Assembly (NCBI GenBank): GCA_040758525.1
Contig: JBFLVQ010000010.1
Location: 1-40,239, forward strand
Direction: 5' to 3'
Length of the DNA stretch: 40,239 nucleotides
DNA from: JBFLVQ01 sp040758525
GTDB lineage: Bacteria > Acidobacteriota > Blastocatellia > Chloracidobacteriales > JADJPF01
Positions 27,559-35,269 of this stretch are shown piece after piece. The notes beneath the pieces are model-generated. The model was not told the origin of the DNA, did not search any database, and saw only the letters and a program-made list of their open reading frames with translations. The translations under genes were made by a program, and so were the position numbers. Every line of letters starts with the position of its first letter. The first letter of the stretch is position 1.

Positions 27559-27580
27559 GCATGCTGGTTACATAAGCATG
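27547..27580. repeat. 17-bp perfect tandem duplication at a gene end
   Basis: CTGGTTACATAAGCATG occurs twice, head to tail with no spacer. The first copy contains the last codons and the TAA stop of the 144-residue gene, so the duplication adds only untranslated sequence. It looks like a recent replication-slippage event. Confidence 0.9.
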
Positions 27581-27606
27581 GCAGAGTGAGGCAATGGAAA
27601 GATATT

Positions 27607-28824
27607 ATGCTTGAGGGCCATTCGATAGTATGTTTTGCTGGGGAGGACTGGTGGTACCATCATCCACACTCGAAAAATCATATTATGAAACGGCTAGCAC
27701 GCCATAATCGCGTGATGTTTATCAATTCGATCTCTATGGGTCTGCCCAGTGTGCGCAGTCGTGACTTTTTCACCAAGATACGTCGCAAGTTAAAAAGCTA
27801 TCTGAAATTTGTGCGTCGTTCTCCAGAAGGAATCTGGGTGGTTACCCCTATCGTTGCTCCTTTCTATTCTAGTCGGTCTGCCCGTTGGCTTAACAAATGG
27901 CTGTTGATACTACAGTTACGCCTGTTAATGCTACTGCTTGGTATGCGTACACCGGTACTTTGGATTGCTATTCCTACTGCTAAAGATGTGATAGGCAAGT
28001 TGGCCGAGAGCCTGCTAATCTATCAGGTCTCTGATAAATATGACGCTAATGATATGGATCATGGCGCCCGCAAGAGCCTGATACGAGAGCTACACCAACA
28101 GATGCTCAGCCAAGCCGATATTATCTATTACTCTGGTAAGCGTCTATTTGCTGAAGCAAATGAGTTTCGTGAAAAATCTTATCTACTTGAGCAAGCAGTA
28201 GATTTTGAACATTTTGCTGCCGTTACCAGAGAACCTTGTCCACCCCCTGCGCCAGCAATAGCAGCGATCACAAAACCGATCCTAGGCTATTTTGGCGCAA
28301 TCGAATCTTGGCTTGTCGATCAGGAGTTAGTCCGTTATGTAAGCAGACATCGGCCACACTGGCAATGGGTCTTTATCGGCCGTAAGATGACTCAGACGCT
28401 TGAGATCGAATCATTACCCAATGTCCATTTTCTTGGACCACAAAATTACTATCAACTACCCAATTACGCTGCCCAATTTGATATCTGTGTTCTGCCTTGG
28501 GTAACAGACAATGAGTTTGTTAATTATGGCAGCGCTATTAAAGTACGTGAGTATCTTGCTACTGGTAAACCAGTGGTGATTACACCGCTCTATGAGTATG
28601 AATCGCTAGATGGGCTGTTACATATTGCCCGTAGTCCTGAGCACTTCATTGAACTGATAGAGCAGGCACTAACAGAGAAGGATATTGATGCCAGGGCGCT
28701 TCGCCAAGCTGCCGTGGCCAATTCAACCTGGGATGCGCGTGTCGAAGAGGTAAGTCAATTAATTGAGCGTATGTTGCAGGAGAAGACTATGCAAGCAAAA
28801 GCGGGACTGGTTGCCCCGCCTTAA
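27607..28824 (+). CDS. GT-B fold glycosyltransferase
   Basis: This cytoplasmic or peripheral glycosyltransferase of about 405 residues probably adds a sugar during exopolysaccharide assembly. The N-terminal half contains FAGEDWWYHHPHSKNHIMKR followed by RVMFINSISMGLPS. The C-terminal nucleotide-sugar half carries GYFGAIESWLVDQ, VHFLGPQNYYQLPNYAAQFD, CVLPWVTDNE and KVREYLATGKPVVITPL, the usual GT4-like end motif. The ATG at 27607 is preferred, with GGA about 8 nt upstream; a GTG seven codons earlier (27586) is also open. The fused glycosyltransferase begins 46 bp downstream, suggesting one operon. Donor and acceptor are unknown. Confidence 0.88.
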   Translation: MLEGHSIVCFAGEDWWYHHPHSKNHIMKRLARHNRVMFINSISMGLPSVRSRDFFTKIRRKLKSYLKFVRRSPEGIWVVTPIVAPFYSSRSARWLNKWLLILQLRLLMLLLGMRTPVLWIAIPTAKDVIGKLAESLLIYQVSDKYDANDMDHGARKSLIRELHQQMLSQADIIYYSGKRLFAEANEFREKSYLLEQAVDFEHFAAVTREPCPPPAPAIAAITKPILGYFGAIESWLVDQELVRYVSRHRPHWQWVFIGRKMTQTLEIESLPNVHFLGPQNYYQLPNYAAQFDICVLPWVTDNEFVNYGSAIKVREYLATGKPVVITPLYEYESLDGLLHIARSPEHFIELIEQALTEKDIDARALRQAAVANSTWDARVEEVSQLIERMLQEKTMQAKAGLVAPP

Positions 28825-28870
28825 TAGTTGCTGGTTGTGGAAAGACTGAAAAAATAGCACCATTGGAGAT

Positions 28871-31306
28871 ATGACAACAGGTATGAGAGCAAAACTTGCG
28901 TCATGGTGGGAATGGGTTCCGGCGCCGCCTGTTGAGACTGAGCCATTATCACGTCGGCGTAAATTAATAATGATTGGCGCGATCTTCGCGCTCGCCTGCC
29001 TTATTCGCTATCTGCATCATCTAGATCTAATGCCGCTGATAAAGGCTGGACAACAGGATTTTGCTGGTATTACGGCAATTCATGATGGCACTGCCAATGA
29101 TATCCTTAATAAAGGTATAGAAGCGATCTTTCCAACCAATTGGCCTAATCGTTCTGACACTAGTCTGCTCCATTATCCCCCTGGTTATCCACTACTACTT
29201 AGTATTATCTATTCGATCAATGGCAGAGATCCGGCTGCGGTACAGTATCTACAGATGCTCTTAGACGCTCTTGCTGCAGTGCTGGTCTTTTTGATTACAC
29301 TGGAATTTGCCAACCGTAGAGTTGCGCTAATCGCTGGGCTAGCGGTAGCTGTCTCTCATCACTTAGCCTACTACAGTATGCTGCTGTTACCAGATGGATT
29401 GGTGCCAGTCTGTATCATGGCTGGGACACTCTATCTTATACGTGGATTCAAAATTGGTTGGAAACTTGGTAAAGGTTATAGAGAACTAGCAGCAGCCGGT
29501 TTCTTCTATGGGCTGTCTTGCTGGTTTCGTACTAATGCCTGGCTGCTCTGTGTCTTCTGGATTATAACCTTCTTGATATTGCGCAAACAGATCGTACAAC
29601 CATTGCGGCGTGCGCTCACCGTTGCGTTAGTGATGTTTGCTGTAATTGCGCCCATTACCATACGTAATTACTATATTTATGATGAACTGGTGTTAGTGGG
29701 ATTGGGTAGTGGTTTGGCCTTACAAGAGGGATTGGGGGAGGCGGATACTTCGCTTGGTTTTCCTGCTAAAGATGATGAGACAATGCGTTGGGAGGCAAAA
29801 CTCTATCAAAAACCTGACTATGCTAATGATCTCTCCACTCCAGATGGGATCTTCCGTGAACAGGAGCGGGTTCGTCGTTCTGTAAAGGTTATTATCGATC
29901 GGCCCTTTTGGTATCTAGGCGTAATGGCCGAACGCATTAATTTAATGATGAAATATTCTGCTCATGCGCCCTTGATACGTGTAGATGTAGCGCCTGAGGG
30001 CGGCCCAACGGTTTTACTGAAGACTTATCAACAAGAACACGGCACAATTCGGGGGATGCTGCACTATTATATTGATAATGGCACAGCAATAGACTATCTA
30101 CGTCCGCTACTACGTGCACTACAGCGTGTTTTCAAAGAGAGTCTACTATTATTGGTCATTCTAGGTATGATCATAGGTCTTAAGGATCTACGCTGTTGGC
30201 TCTTATGGATGACCGTGCCGCTCTACTTTCTCCTTGTGCATTCGGCTGCACATACTGAGTTCCGTTACATTCTATCGGCTCATTACCTACTCTTTATTTT
30301 TTATGGATTAGCTCTTCATACCATCTTTATGGTATTGCCTGGACGCTTACGAGGGCTTTTGTGTTTGCCATCCTATACGGCTGAGATCGGCACAGAACCA
30401 TTTGAACATTTGAGTCCGCCCCATCCACATTCCTCTGTAGCTAGGTCTGGAACTAGTGAGTCTTACGAGCCGAACGCGTTAGAATTGAATGAGGAAGAGA
30501 AGCCTGTGCGAGCTGTAGTAGTAGCATCAGTAGGTGGAGCAGGGGCTGCTTCAGCACCATTGCCAGAAGTTATACGCCAACGTGTGACTGTAGCGGGTGT
30601 GGATGTTGACAATATCTCGCAACGAGAGGCAGTACGTCTAATAGATCATTTTATTGCTGCGCGTGTGCCACGTATGATGGCAGTTGTGAATGCCTCCAAG
30701 ATTCTGCTTGCCACACAGGATGAAGAGCTTAAGCGAATATTGATAGGCGCCGATCTGGTTACTGCGGATGGAATGTCGGTAGTATGGGCCTCACGCTATC
30801 TAGGTTGTCCACTAAAAGAGCGAGTGACCGGGATAGATACTTTTCAGCAAGTGGTGGCGCTTGCTGTACGCCGCAACTACTCGGTCTATTTTCTTGGTGC
30901 ACGACCAGAAGTAATACAGTCTTTAGTGCGTCTTTATCAGAGTAAATACCCTAGTTTGAAGATTGCTGGTTATCATAATGGCTATTTCGGCCGCACTGAG
31001 GATGTCGTAGATGACATACGGCGTGCTGCTCCAGACATACTTTTCGTTGCAATGGGTTCACCTCGGCAGGAGAAGTGGCTTTTTGCCAATCTGCACGTGC
31101 TAAACGTGCCTTTTTCGCTGGGTGTGGGAGGCAGTTTCGATCATGTTGCAGGGTTTGTCAAGCGTGCTCCTGGTTGGGTACAAAATCTTGGGTTGGAATG
31201 GCTTTATCGATTTTTACAAGAGCCACGTCGGCTCTGGCGACGTTATCTTATTGGTAACATACTTTTCCTGCAACTGATTTTGAAAGAAAAATTTCATCGC
31301 CGTTAG
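28871..31306 (+). CDS. Fusion: polytopic GT-C (GT39/ArnT-like) transferase plus WecG/TagA/CpsF (GT26) domain
   Basis: One uninterrupted 811-residue frame holds two normally separate enzymes. Residues about 30-490 form a polytopic GT-C protein with roughly ten membrane segments and an early periplasmic loop (HYPPGYPLLLSIIYSI), as in PMT/ArnT enzymes that use polyprenyl-phosphate sugars. A flexible linker (about 490-570, rich in Ser, Pro, Glu and Ala) leads to a complete GT26 domain at 572-811. Its signatures are VNASKILLATQD, ADLVTADGMSVVWASRYLG (Asp633 matches the proposed catalytic Asp of TagA), VYFLGARPEV, AMGSPRQEKW and VGGSFDHVAGFVKRAPGWVQ. GT26 enzymes add N-acetylmannosamine(-uronate) to undecaprenyl-linked acceptors. 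It follows a glycosyltransferase by 46 bp. The ATG has GGAG only 2 nt upstream, so initiation may be weak. Confidence 0.92.
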   Translation: MTTGMRAKLASWWEWVPAPPVETEPLSRRRKLIMIGAIFALACLIRYLHHLDLMPLIKAGQQDFAGITAIHDGTANDILNKGIEAIFPTNWPNRSDTSLLHYPPGYPLLLSIIYSINGRDPAAVQYLQMLLDALAAVLVFLITLEFANRRVALIAGLAVAVSHHLAYYSMLLLPDGLVPVCIMAGTLYLIRGFKIGWKLGKGYRELAAAGFFYGLSCWFRTNAWLLCVFWIITFLILRKQIVQPLRRALTVALVMFAVIAPITIRNYYIYDELVLVGLGSGLALQEGLGEADTSLGFPAKDDETMRWEAKLYQKPDYANDLSTPDGIFREQERVRRSVKVIIDRPFWYLGVMAERINLMMKYSAHAPLIRVDVAPEGGPTVLLKTYQQEHGTIRGMLHYYIDNGTAIDYLRPLLRALQRVFKESLLLLVILGMIIGLKDLRCWLLWMTVPLYFLLVHSAAHTEFRYILSAHYLLFIFYGLALHTIFMVLPGRLRGLLCLPSYTAEIGTEPFEHLSPPHPHSSVARSGTSESYEPNALELNEEEKPVRAVVVASVGGAGAASAPLPEVIRQRVTVAGVDVDNISQREAVRLIDHFIAARVPRMMAVVNASKILLATQDEELKRILIGADLVTADGMSVVWASRYLGCPLKERVTGIDTFQQVVALAVRRNYSVYFLGARPEVIQSLVRLYQSKYPSLKIAGYHNGYFGRTEDVVDDIRRAAPDILFVAMGSPRQEKWLFANLHVLNVPFSLGVGGSFDHVAGFVKRAPGWVQNLGLEWLYRFLQEPRRLWRRYLIGNILFLQLILKEKFHRR

Positions 31307-31342
31307 CCACAGTTGCCTGTTAGTTATGGTATAAAGTGCCCT

Positions 31343-32134
31343 ATGGTTGATAAGATGTCTGGCGTATCGATATTTTGCACCTTCTGCGGGATAAGTAACT
31401 CGCATAGCCAAACATTTTGTCGTAGCTGCGGCAACCGTTTAATATCGATCAATGAAGCTCTGATGGAGTCATTAGATGAGGAGTCATTTATCCTTACTCA
31501 GCAGATGCCTTCTCCTTTTATAGAACTGGGATTTGCCGAAATAAAGTCAGCAACGCCATCCATTGCCAAGGATAGTACGCTCTCCCCATCCATGTCTGAG
31601 TCGGCCGCCACCCAGCGTGCACGTGCAGAAGCCGCCAAGATCTGTCAAGAGATCATAGAAAATATGCCCTCCTTCCAGCTAGAACTAGAGCATCCAGAAT
31701 TGGCTACTCCAATCCTACAGATCGGTTTTGACGAGCTTAATAAACCGGCTCAGGATATTCTGTTACGTCTGGATGTTAACAAAGTGCTTAATATTATGCG
31801 TCAATTCTTTCTTGCTGTAGAGGAACAGGTTGGTCGCGAGACCGCCTTTCTGCTGCTCTATCGATCCAAGGCTCAGATACGTATGCTCTTTCCCGTACTC
31901 GACTATTTTGATGTAACAGAAGATCTAGATATCTTGCGATTTACTTTGAATGCTCGCTCGATCAGTGCCAACACTTTGCTAGCAATCTCCAACTGGGTCT
32001 ATCTATTTATTGTCTTACTAAGGGAGACTGCCTCTGCAGAAGCCTGTGAAAAAGTGATGAAGAGAGCCTACCCAGAGACTACTGGTCCTGAAGAGACCCT
32101 CTTTCTTTTCCAACTTACCAGTATTCAGATTTAA
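31343..32134 (+). CDS. Zinc-ribbon protein of unknown function
   Basis: This protein has about 263 residues from the ATG at 31343 (another ATG is at 31355; the open frame reaches 31313 with TTG). A zinc ribbon lies at the N-terminus: CTFCGISNSHSQTFCRSCGN, two CxxC knuckles 12 residues apart. A low-complexity linker with acidic patches follows, then a helical domain (about 95-263) with LDVNKVLNIMRQFFLAVEEQ. No membrane segment is present. It lies close after the glycosyltransferase fusion, so it may be co-transcribed, but nothing ties it to polysaccharide synthesis. I do not recognise the C-terminal domain. Confidence 0.78.
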   Translation: MVDKMSGVSIFCTFCGISNSHSQTFCRSCGNRLISINEALMESLDEESFILTQQMPSPFIELGFAEIKSATPSIAKDSTLSPSMSESAATQRARAEAAKICQEIIENMPSFQLELEHPELATPILQIGFDELNKPAQDILLRLDVNKVLNIMRQFFLAVEEQVGRETAFLLLYRSKAQIRMLFPVLDYFDVTEDLDILRFTLNARSISANTLLAISNWVYLFIVLLRETASAEACEKVMKRAYPETTGPEETLFLFQLTSIQI

Positions 32135-32141
32135 AATAGCA

Positions 32142-32168
32142 AGCAGCCTGAAACTGTTTCAGGCTGCT
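32142..32168. terminator. Bidirectional hairpin terminator
   Basis: AGCAGCCTGAAAC and GTTTCAGGCTGCT are perfect 13-bp arms around one base (11 bp with a 5-nt loop in practice). They lie between the convergent zinc-ribbon and BON genes. On the minus strand the arm is followed by TTGCTATTTT, a usable T-rich tail. Confidence 0.8.
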
Positions 32169-32214
32169 CGGTTAATAGGTGAAAGCGGTCTTAATAGTAG
32201 AGCAATGACTAGCC

Positions 32215-33048
32215 TTAGTAGCCTTTCTTCTGTGGTTGGTTTTTGATTGTTACCGCATTGGCATTGACGGCCTTAACGCCTTTAATAGAGCTAACCACTT
32301 GAAGTGCCTTTTCTACGTGGTCGATATTATCTGCCGTACCGGTTAGTGTGACAACGCCATTGTTGGTGCTGACAGAGAAATTGACATCCTTCAATTGTGC
32401 ATCTTGTTCAAGTCTATTCTCAACATTGTCGGTGATGCTGCTATCCTTCTCATCAACCACTTCGCGCTTGGTTGTCGGCACAACTTGCAATTGATTGTTG
32501 ACCTTCTTGACCCCTTTTATCTGTTGTGCAACTTGGAACGCGGCATTCTTGGCCTCATTGGTCGGCACCTTACCAATCAGTGTAACATCACCATTATTCG
32601 ATTCCACATCAATATCAGTGCCCGAGACACGGTTATCTGCATAGAGTGCCAACTTAGTTTTAAATGAGAGCCAGGTATCGTTGCTTGCGGTATCGCCAGT
32701 CGTAGTATCGCCCCCAGTAGTGGGAGTATTGGTATCAGGCTCAGTGTCAATTCCAGTATCGGTTCTTGTACCTTCGGTATGCTTAACTTTAATGAGGTTT
32801 TCCACATCAGTGACGCCGCTCACGTTGCGGGCCGCCTGCTCCGCCTGTAATTTCTGCTGTTCGTCTTCGACTGTACCGGTAAGTACTACTTTGCCACCCT
32901 GCTGCACATCGGCATCAACATCCTTCAGATTTTGATTATCCAGGCTGGACTCAATCTGATTGTCTAGGCTGGCTTGCTGATTCTGCGCACAGCCGATCGG
33001 AATAAGCAGCGCTAGAGTTAGCACCAAGATACTCGTTTTCTTGTACAT
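32215..33048 (-). CDS. Lipoprotein with three BON domains
   Basis: This 277-residue envelope lipoprotein starts at ATG 33048, with GGAGG 6 nt upstream; the open frame continues upstream without support. The signal peptide MYKKTSILVLTLALLIPIGC predicts lipidation at Cys20. Three BON domains follow at about 28-88 (VDADVQQGGKVVLTGTVEDE), 128-190 (IDVESNNGDVTLIGKV) and 200-265 (FSVSTNNGVVTLTGTADNID). A Thr/Asp-rich linker with TPTTGGDTTTGDTASNDT separates the first two. BON domains of OsmY/DolP-like proteins bind phospholipid or stabilise the envelope under osmotic stress; three copies in one lipoprotein is more than the usual pair. A sigma-54-like promoter precedes it, with a leader of about 110 nt. 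Confidence 0.9.
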   Translation of the reverse strand: MYKKTSILVLTLALLIPIGCAQNQQASLDNQIESSLDNQNLKDVDADVQQGGKVVLTGTVEDEQQKLQAEQAARNVSGVTDVENLIKVKHTEGTRTDTGIDTEPDTNTPTTGGDTTTGDTASNDTWLSFKTKLALYADNRVSGTDIDVESNNGDVTLIGKVPTNEAKNAAFQVAQQIKGVKKVNNQLQVVPTTKREVVDEKDSSITDNVENRLEQDAQLKDVNFSVSTNNGVVTLTGTADNIDHVEKALQVVSSIKGVKAVNANAVTIKNQPQKKGY

Positions 33049-33167
33049 TTTTTCCTCCAAAACAGTCTGTGAACTGAAAGTGAACGATTGTTCCACGCTG
33101 AAGCGTCCCCTTACGGGCAAACGCGAGCGTCTCGTCAGGTTTAGCAATCGCCTCAACCGATCCCATA

Positions 33168-33184
33168 GGCAAAGGCTATTCCAA
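33168..33184 (-). promoter_or_regulatory. Candidate sigma-54 promoter for the BON lipoprotein
   Basis: Read on the minus strand, TTGGAATAGCCTTTGCC has GG and GC exactly 10 nt apart and an intact TTGC -12 box, but A replaces C after GG. The expected start near 33157 gives a leader of about 110 nt. A TCTGGT/ACCAGA dyad lies upstream at 33221-33241. Confidence 0.45.
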
Positions 33185-33261
33185 GATTGCGCCTAATACA
33201 GGGAAGAGGTTCAATACACATCTGGTATATTCAACACCAGAGTACAAATCACTCCTCCCGA

Positions 33262-33666
33262 TCAGGCTGTCAAGCGGTCTCTAGTTTTATATGAACCAAA
33301 GGTGCTGACTATCTCTGGGTAACGTTGCATTACCTGTGTCACCGCAGAGAACTTGTGCGCATGGTTTAGCCGTAAGTAGCGTATCAAGTGGCCAAAATCG
33401 TTGGGGGTAATATCTTGGACACGCTTGGTGTCAATACCCAAGATCAAAAGGTAACTATTCACATTAATGCCTGCTTTATTGAGAGTTGAGAGGAAGTCTT
33501 TGAGAAATGTAATACGCTGTGCCATGTCCATTCTCATTACCGCTGCGCTCACCATATCCTTGAGGATATTGGGTGGCATGGTGAGGATTATCTCCTGAAC
33601 ATTAGCACTACCAATATTATTCTCAATCCCTCTTGTCGTTTCAAAATTGGTGTAATGCGGATCCAT
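33262..33666 (-). CDS. Hypothetical protein, 134 aa
   Basis: I do not recognise a family. The protein is soluble and mainly helical, with no signal peptide and no cysteine. Helices include VQEIILTMPPNILKDMVSAA, MAQRITFLKDFLSTLNKAG and FGHLIRYLRLNHAHKFSAVT. The repeated short helices resemble small adaptor or regulatory proteins, but that is only an impression. GGGGAGGAAAAAATG gives a near-ideal ribosome-binding site, nearly identical to that of the neighbouring BON gene. A strong sigma-54-like promoter lies about 80 nt upstream. It is divergent from the Clp-like ATPase, so the two may be co-regulated and possibly work together (inference). Confidence 0.78.
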   Translation of the reverse strand: MDPHYTNFETTRGIENNIGSANVQEIILTMPPNILKDMVSAAVMRMDMAQRITFLKDFLSTLNKAGINVNSYLLILGIDTKRVQDITPNDFGHLIRYLRLNHAHKFSAVTQVMQRYPEIVSTFGSYKTRDRLTA

Positions 33667-33744
33667 TTTTTCCTCCCCAGAGGTAGGTTTTCAATCTGTT
33701 GCTAGTAAAAGCCAGAGATTCGCTATTAATACCAGCAGTAATAC

Positions 33745-33760
33745 GGCAATCTATATGCCA
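33745..33760 (-). promoter_or_regulatory. Candidate sigma-54 promoter for the 134-aa protein
   Basis: On the minus strand TGGCATATAGATTGCC matches TGGCAC-N5-TTGC at every key position except the base after TGGCA, with correct GG-N10-GC spacing. Transcription would begin near 33734, about 70 nt before the start codon at 33666. This is one of the two best sites in the window. Confidence 0.65.
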
Positions 33761-33995
33761 CAGCGATGTCGTCTTGAAAAAAGTAGATCGGGAAGCTAAG
33801 TCAGGATAGGGAACAGTTGGATCTTGTATTATTCTCGTGCAGGTTGATATGAATTGAAACATCCACTCTAGTTTATGAAAAGGTATTTATGTGTAATGAT
33901 TGAGTGTAGAGGTTAAAAATCTAGTGATTAAATTGATATGGTATTAATCTAGTGCGGTTTGATAAGTCAATTAGAGTGACAATTTGCGTTAGCAT

Positions 33996-34012
33996 TTGGC
34001 ATAAACCTTGCC
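33996..34012 (+). promoter_or_regulatory. Candidate sigma-54 promoter for the Clp-like ATPase
   Basis: TTGGCATAAACCTTGCC has TGGCA and TTGC with exact GG-N10-GC spacing. The expected start near 34023 leaves a 25-nt leader with GGAGG just before the ATG at 34048. No competing -35/-10 pair of similar quality is visible. Confidence 0.65.
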
Positions 34013-34047
34013 TTGTTTAAGAGAGGGAAATTCAGGAGGTTGATAAT

Positions 34048-35193
34048 ATGTTTATGCGGGATGCTGGTGAGAGAAATGTAATGCGCTGCACAGAGGCAGA
34101 AGGTGAATTAGAGTTACTTAATACAGAGTATCGTAGTGATGAGGTTGCTGATTTCGAGCGCGAGTTAAGGTGCCGTATAGTTGGTCAAGAGCTTGCTATC
34201 AATGCACTCACAGAACTGTTTCAAGTCTATCAAGCGGGAATGCACACACCAGGACGACCGATTGGTACATTATTATTTCTTGGGCCGACTGGATCTGGCA
34301 AGACACGTTGTGTTGAGGCCGCTGCCGAAGCCCTCTTTGGTAATATAGAGAGTGTAGTCAAAATAGATTGTGCTGAGATGCAACATTCTCATGAGATATC
34401 TAAACTGATAGGATCTCCTCCTGGCTATCTAGGTCATCGCGAGACACCACCATTACTCACACAGGAGAATTTAGATCGTTATCACACACACCGCGCACAA
34501 TTGACTTTTGTCCTCTTTGATGAGATCGAAAAGGCTTCCGACGCGCTCTGGCACCTACTCCTAGGCATTCTTGACAAAGCCACCCTTACGCTTGGTGACA
34601 ACCGCCGGGTTGATTTCTCCCGCACCATTATGGTGATGACTTCAAATTTAGGCGCTCGTGAAATGAGTGAGATCACCGAGGGTCGCTTGGGCTTTGTAAA
34701 TCCACCGCGTGAAATAACTGAACAGATCAATAACAAGATCTTCAAGGTTGGTATTGAGGCAGCAAGGAAAAAATTCGCTCCCGAATTCTTTAATCGTATC
34801 GATAAGGTCATTGTCTTTCATTCGCTTAATGAGCAGGCCTTACGGCAGGTACTAGAACTAGAGCTAGCCGCAGTACAGCGGCGTGTCTTAATCGCGGCAA
34901 AGAACCGCTTTGTATTACGGTTTAGCGAAGCGGCAAAAGATTTCTTGCTTGCCCATGGTTATGATCAACGTTATGGTGCGCGCCCACTAAAACGCTCGAT
35001 TGAGCGCCATTTGATAATACCTATCTCAAATATTGTTGTAACCAAACAGGTGAGCGAAGGCGACATTGTACATGTTGATATAGATACAACCGGTAAGTTG
35101 GTACTACGCAAACAGAGTTACAACTCATTATTGGGAACTTCACGCCTGCGTGGAGAGCGAGGGTTGTTCGGCTTGCGTTCTGCTGCTGCATAG
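34048..35193 (+). CDS. Single-module Clp/Hsp100-type AAA+ ATPase
   Basis: This 381-residue protein corresponds to one AAA+ module of ClpB/ClpC/ClpA D2 type plus its C-terminal small domain. Walker A GPTGSGKT is at 79-86, the aromatic pore loop GYLG at 126-129, Walker B VLFDEIEKA with Asp158/Glu159, sensor 1 MTSN at 197-200, the arginine finger in FAPEFFNRIDKVIVF, and sensor 2 in GARPLKR. It lacks an N-domain, a D1 module and a middle domain, and has only about 40 residues before the module. I see no ClpP-binding (IGF/L) tripeptide in the usual loop, so a ClpP-independent unfoldase is likelier. GGAGG is 7 nt before the ATG, and a sigma-54-like promoter precedes it. A diverged ClpX or ClpA fragment is less likely, since all motifs are intact. 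Confidence 0.9.
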   Translation: MFMRDAGERNVMRCTEAEGELELLNTEYRSDEVADFERELRCRIVGQELAINALTELFQVYQAGMHTPGRPIGTLLFLGPTGSGKTRCVEAAAEALFGNIESVVKIDCAEMQHSHEISKLIGSPPGYLGHRETPPLLTQENLDRYHTHRAQLTFVLFDEIEKASDALWHLLLGILDKATLTLGDNRRVDFSRTIMVMTSNLGAREMSEITEGRLGFVNPPREITEQINNKIFKVGIEAARKKFAPEFFNRIDKVIVFHSLNEQALRQVLELELAAVQRRVLIAAKNRFVLRFSEAAKDFLLAHGYDQRYGARPLKRSIERHLIIPISNIVVTKQVSEGDIVHVDIDTTGKLVLRKQSYNSLLGTSRLRGERGLFGLRSAAA

Positions 35194-35212
35194 CCTGGTG
35201 ATAATGCTACTT

Positions 35213-35246
35213 AAAAAAGCAGACAGCCTAACAGGCCGTCTGCTTT
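35213..35246. terminator. Bidirectional rho-independent terminator
   Basis: GCAGACAGCC pairs with GGCCGTCTGC (one non-Watson-Crick position) around a 5-nt loop (hairpin 35219-35243). A run of six A lies on its left flank, giving a T-tract on the minus strand, and TTT follows on the right. It serves the convergent Clp-like and LysM genes. Confidence 0.85.
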
Positions 35247-35269
35247 CTCACTAAAATTTCAATTCCATT

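Larger units (their letters stand above)
33667..34047. other. 381-bp divergent intergenic region with back-to-back sigma-54-like promoters
   Basis: This region holds no gene. It contains a minus-strand sigma-54-like site (33745-33760) and a plus-strand one (33996-34012), pointing away from each other. Between them are two direct copies of AATCTAGTG (33918-33926 and 33946-33954), 28 bp apart, at a distance suited to enhancer-binding activator sites for the plus promoter. Confidence 0.55.

Noticed and set aside
28871..31306. Frameshift or assembly join of two separate glycosyltransferase genes
   Set aside because: The frame is continuous, no internal start with a good ribosome-binding site precedes the GT26 domain, and the linker has normal coding composition; I treat it as a real fusion, though long-read confirmation would help.
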